A stretch of DNA of 64,000 nucleotides from Andalucia godoyi (Eukaryota; Discoba; Jakobea; Jakobida; Andaluciidae). The first letter of the stretch is position 1; every line of letters starts with the position of its first letter. A program made the translations under genes and the position numbers. Location: contig VRVR01000038.1 of assembly GCA_009859145.1 (NCBI GenBank), forward strand, positions 62,001 to 126,000. The letters run 5' to 3'. Shown piece by piece: positions 62,431-64,000 of this stretch. Under the pieces are notes generated by a model. The model made no database searches, was not told the DNA's origin, and worked only from the letters and a program-made list of their open reading frames with translations.

Positions 62431-63542
62431 CTACAAACCACGGTTCACAATCACACGCTCATTTTGGTTATGAACCTTCGAGGCAAAGTGGGGCTCCAGA
62501 TTCTTGGTATCAATTTCCATGGTTTGCGGGAAAACCGCCAACGTTAAAGGAAGGAAGACAAACATGCCCAAGCCAACGAGCGATGCGTTCACGAGAACGT
62601 TTCCAACTTTGGATTTGATACGATCTTGTAAACGGAATGCCATGTACGTCGCCGGAGGGAGAACCATTACAGGAAAGGCAGTCAAGACTCGAGTGATGGC
62701 AGTCTGGATGATTGCCAACTTGCCGGCTTCCGGAGACTTTCCAAGGTACGTTCCCTTCTTGTCATAGATGCTCACTCCTTCAACAGTTTCATTGCGTCTC
62801 ATCAAGTAGACGTTTGCAGCAGATGCAACAGCGACGGCAATGAAAGGAGAAAACTTGCGAAACTTCGAAGCAACCGGTACAGCTTTGTCCATTAGGAACG
62901 ACGTTGCCATCGCGGCACCGGTTGCGCCTCCGTAGGCTTGCAGCAATTGCTGATTCGACAATTGCTGGAGCGTGACGTTTTAATTAAATTAAAAAACAGC
63001 GCGTGAGAAGAAGAAAATGAAAACAAACACGACAATCAATCAAGCGTCGAAAGGAAGCTGCAAAGAACATACATTGCTGGCATTTCGGTTTGCATAATTG
63101 ACGCACGTGTTGTAACTCTGGTTCACAAACTGAAAGAACAAATTCGCTGAAGTACAAACAATAGAGGATTGTAAATACACGTTTCTGTTGACGAGTAATC
63201 GCAAGTTGTGTGTCTGTTAACAAGAAACATACCGGACAGTGATTGAGCTGTCAACATCCCTGCAACAATAACAATGTTCATTGGGACAGCCGCAGACATT
63301 CGAAACGGAAGCGGAATCACATCCTTCGTGTCCGGATGGATCATCGAATCTCGCACCTTCATTGCATACTCGACTTCCTCGGGCGTGTAGTCTTTCGCAT
63401 TTTCCAGGACGTGCATGTAATGATTCAGATCCGCCTTTGTCACGAACAGCGTCCGCATGTCCGTGATCTCAAAACACTTCCGCACACGTGCGACATATCC
63501 CTGGAACCAGTTGGGACCGAAGAAACTCGTAAACGGCACCAT
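62431..63542 (-). CDS. Sideroflexin (mitochondrial serine transporter family), three exons
   Basis: Exons 63542-63233, 63146-63073 and 62964-62431 (minus strand) splice in phase to 305 residues; both introns start with GTATGT. Signatures: HPDTKDVIPLPFRMSAAVPM then NIVIVAGM in exon 1, QFVNQSYNTCVNYANRNAS across exon 2, and LLQAYGGATGAAMATSF opening exon 3, all typical of SFXN. The C-terminal half has four or five hydrophobic segments including VGLGMFVFLPLTLAVFPQ. Sideroflexins carry serine into mitochondria for one-carbon metabolism. The small middle exon of 74 nt contributes the invariant NQSYN motif, which supports the gene model. Confidence 0.94.
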
Positions 63543-63783
63543 GTTGGGCTGCTTTAAAAACGGTGGTGGAACACGAAAACCAATCCGAAACCCGGAAAAG
63601 AAACTCCGTGAAAGTATGAAGCTGACGGTTGAAGGCTTTGTATATCAACGTTGAACATCAAACGAACAACATCATACTGGAAGCTTTCACACCAACTTAA
63701 CCCTATGGGGGGGGACGTGATTTCCTGACCGTAGTCAAAATCCAGAATTTCTCTCACTCACTATTTTTCTTTCTTTCCACCAT
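63543..63783. other. 5' region of the sideroflexin gene
   Basis: No gene recognised. An eight-G run at about 63707-63714. Confidence 0.4.
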
Positions 63784-64000
63784 TTTTCTGTTTGTTTCTT
63801 ATATTTATAATCGAACCCTCAAGCAGCACCTTTCATCAGAGACAAAGACAAAACACATCGCATGCCTCCAAAGAGGGGTCTTCCCAACAAACTCAGTCCG
63901 GCCATGCCCGAAGACACCGAGAACCACGAAACCCGTTGATTCCCCTCTCGTCGCAACTTGCTGAGCAGGCGGATGATCATCAGATCACGAAGAAGTGATC
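63784..64000. repeat. 217-bp dispersed repeat, copy B (cut by window end)
   Basis: Inverted copy of 26450-26666 with two substitutions (63870 and 63836). The last 18 bases are the terminal hairpin GATCAC-GAAGAA-GTGATC, so the repeat may continue past the window. Confidence 0.9.

Noticed and set aside
63784-64000. 217-bp repeat as a U3 snoRNA gene
   Set aside because: A CACCGAGAACCACGA string resembles part of vertebrate U3 and TGATGA resembles box C, but the essential U3 5' boxes and the box C/D spacing are missing.
26450-64000. The inverted 217-bp repeats as ends of one 37-kb transposon
   Set aside because: The enclosed DNA is ordinary housekeeping genes with no transposition genes; two independent dispersed copies are simpler.

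Overview
This is eukaryotic nuclear DNA from a free-living protist with a compact, intron-poor genome. About 33 protein genes lie on both strands, most as single uninterrupted exons with 0.1-1.4 kb between them. Only three genes show introns (six in all), and every one opens with the same donor, GTATGT. The repertoire is purely eukaryotic: RNA polymerase I RPA2, eIF3h, CFIm25, THOC5, ZMAT2/Snu23, IWR1, VAC14, Rac, a tubulin-tyrosine-ligase-like enzyme, sideroflexin, OXA1 and complex I B12. It also carries a nucleus-type, spliced gene for a GspE-like type II secretion ATPase. The eukaryotic mitochondrial type II secretion machinery is known mainly from jakobids, heteroloboseans, malawimonads and hemimastigotes. 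With the low intron density this points to a discobid or similar lineage, a jakobid being my best guess; this is inference, not a marker-based placement.

Layout. 1-6.1 kb: 3' part of an NPK1/MEKK-type kinase, complex I B12 subunit, WDR44-like WD40 protein. 6.7-16.6 kb: HAD hydrolase, a 4-TM protein, bubblegum-type acyl-CoA synthetase, purple acid phosphatase, ZMAT2, THOC5. 16.7-17.5 kb: a decayed Fanzor (eukaryotic TnpB homologue). 17.8-31 kb: Rac GTPase, a protein with duplicated ParB-like motifs, a coiled-coil protein, ZPR1, an SLC25 carrier, an ENT nucleoside transporter, PTRHD1-like, TTC5-like. 31-51 kb: CFIm25, IWR1, a small membrane protein, a SANT-domain protein, VAC14, a large HEAT-like protein, TTLL, heparanase-like GH79, a small conserved membrane protein, OXA1. 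51.8-63.5 kb: RPA2, GspE-like ATPase, calcineurin-B-like protein, eIF3h, C39-like secreted protein, sideroflexin.

Mobile DNA. Two 563-bp elements (55578-56140 and 61776-62338) are identical. On the minus strand each joins the N-terminal helix motif of a TnpB/Fanzor protein directly to its C-terminal zinc-ribbon tail, so they are internally deleted, non-autonomous derivatives. Both ends carry hairpins, and a structured 3' segment is shared with the decayed copy at 16.7 kb, as expected of a guide-RNA scaffold. A separate 217-bp repeat occurs in inverted orientation at 26450-26666 and 63784-64000.

There is no operon logic; neighbours are mostly unrelated housekeeping genes. Several mitochondrial functions (B12, OXA1, sideroflexin, SLC25, GspE-like ATPase) are present but scattered. 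No tRNA, rRNA or CRISPR array was recognised.
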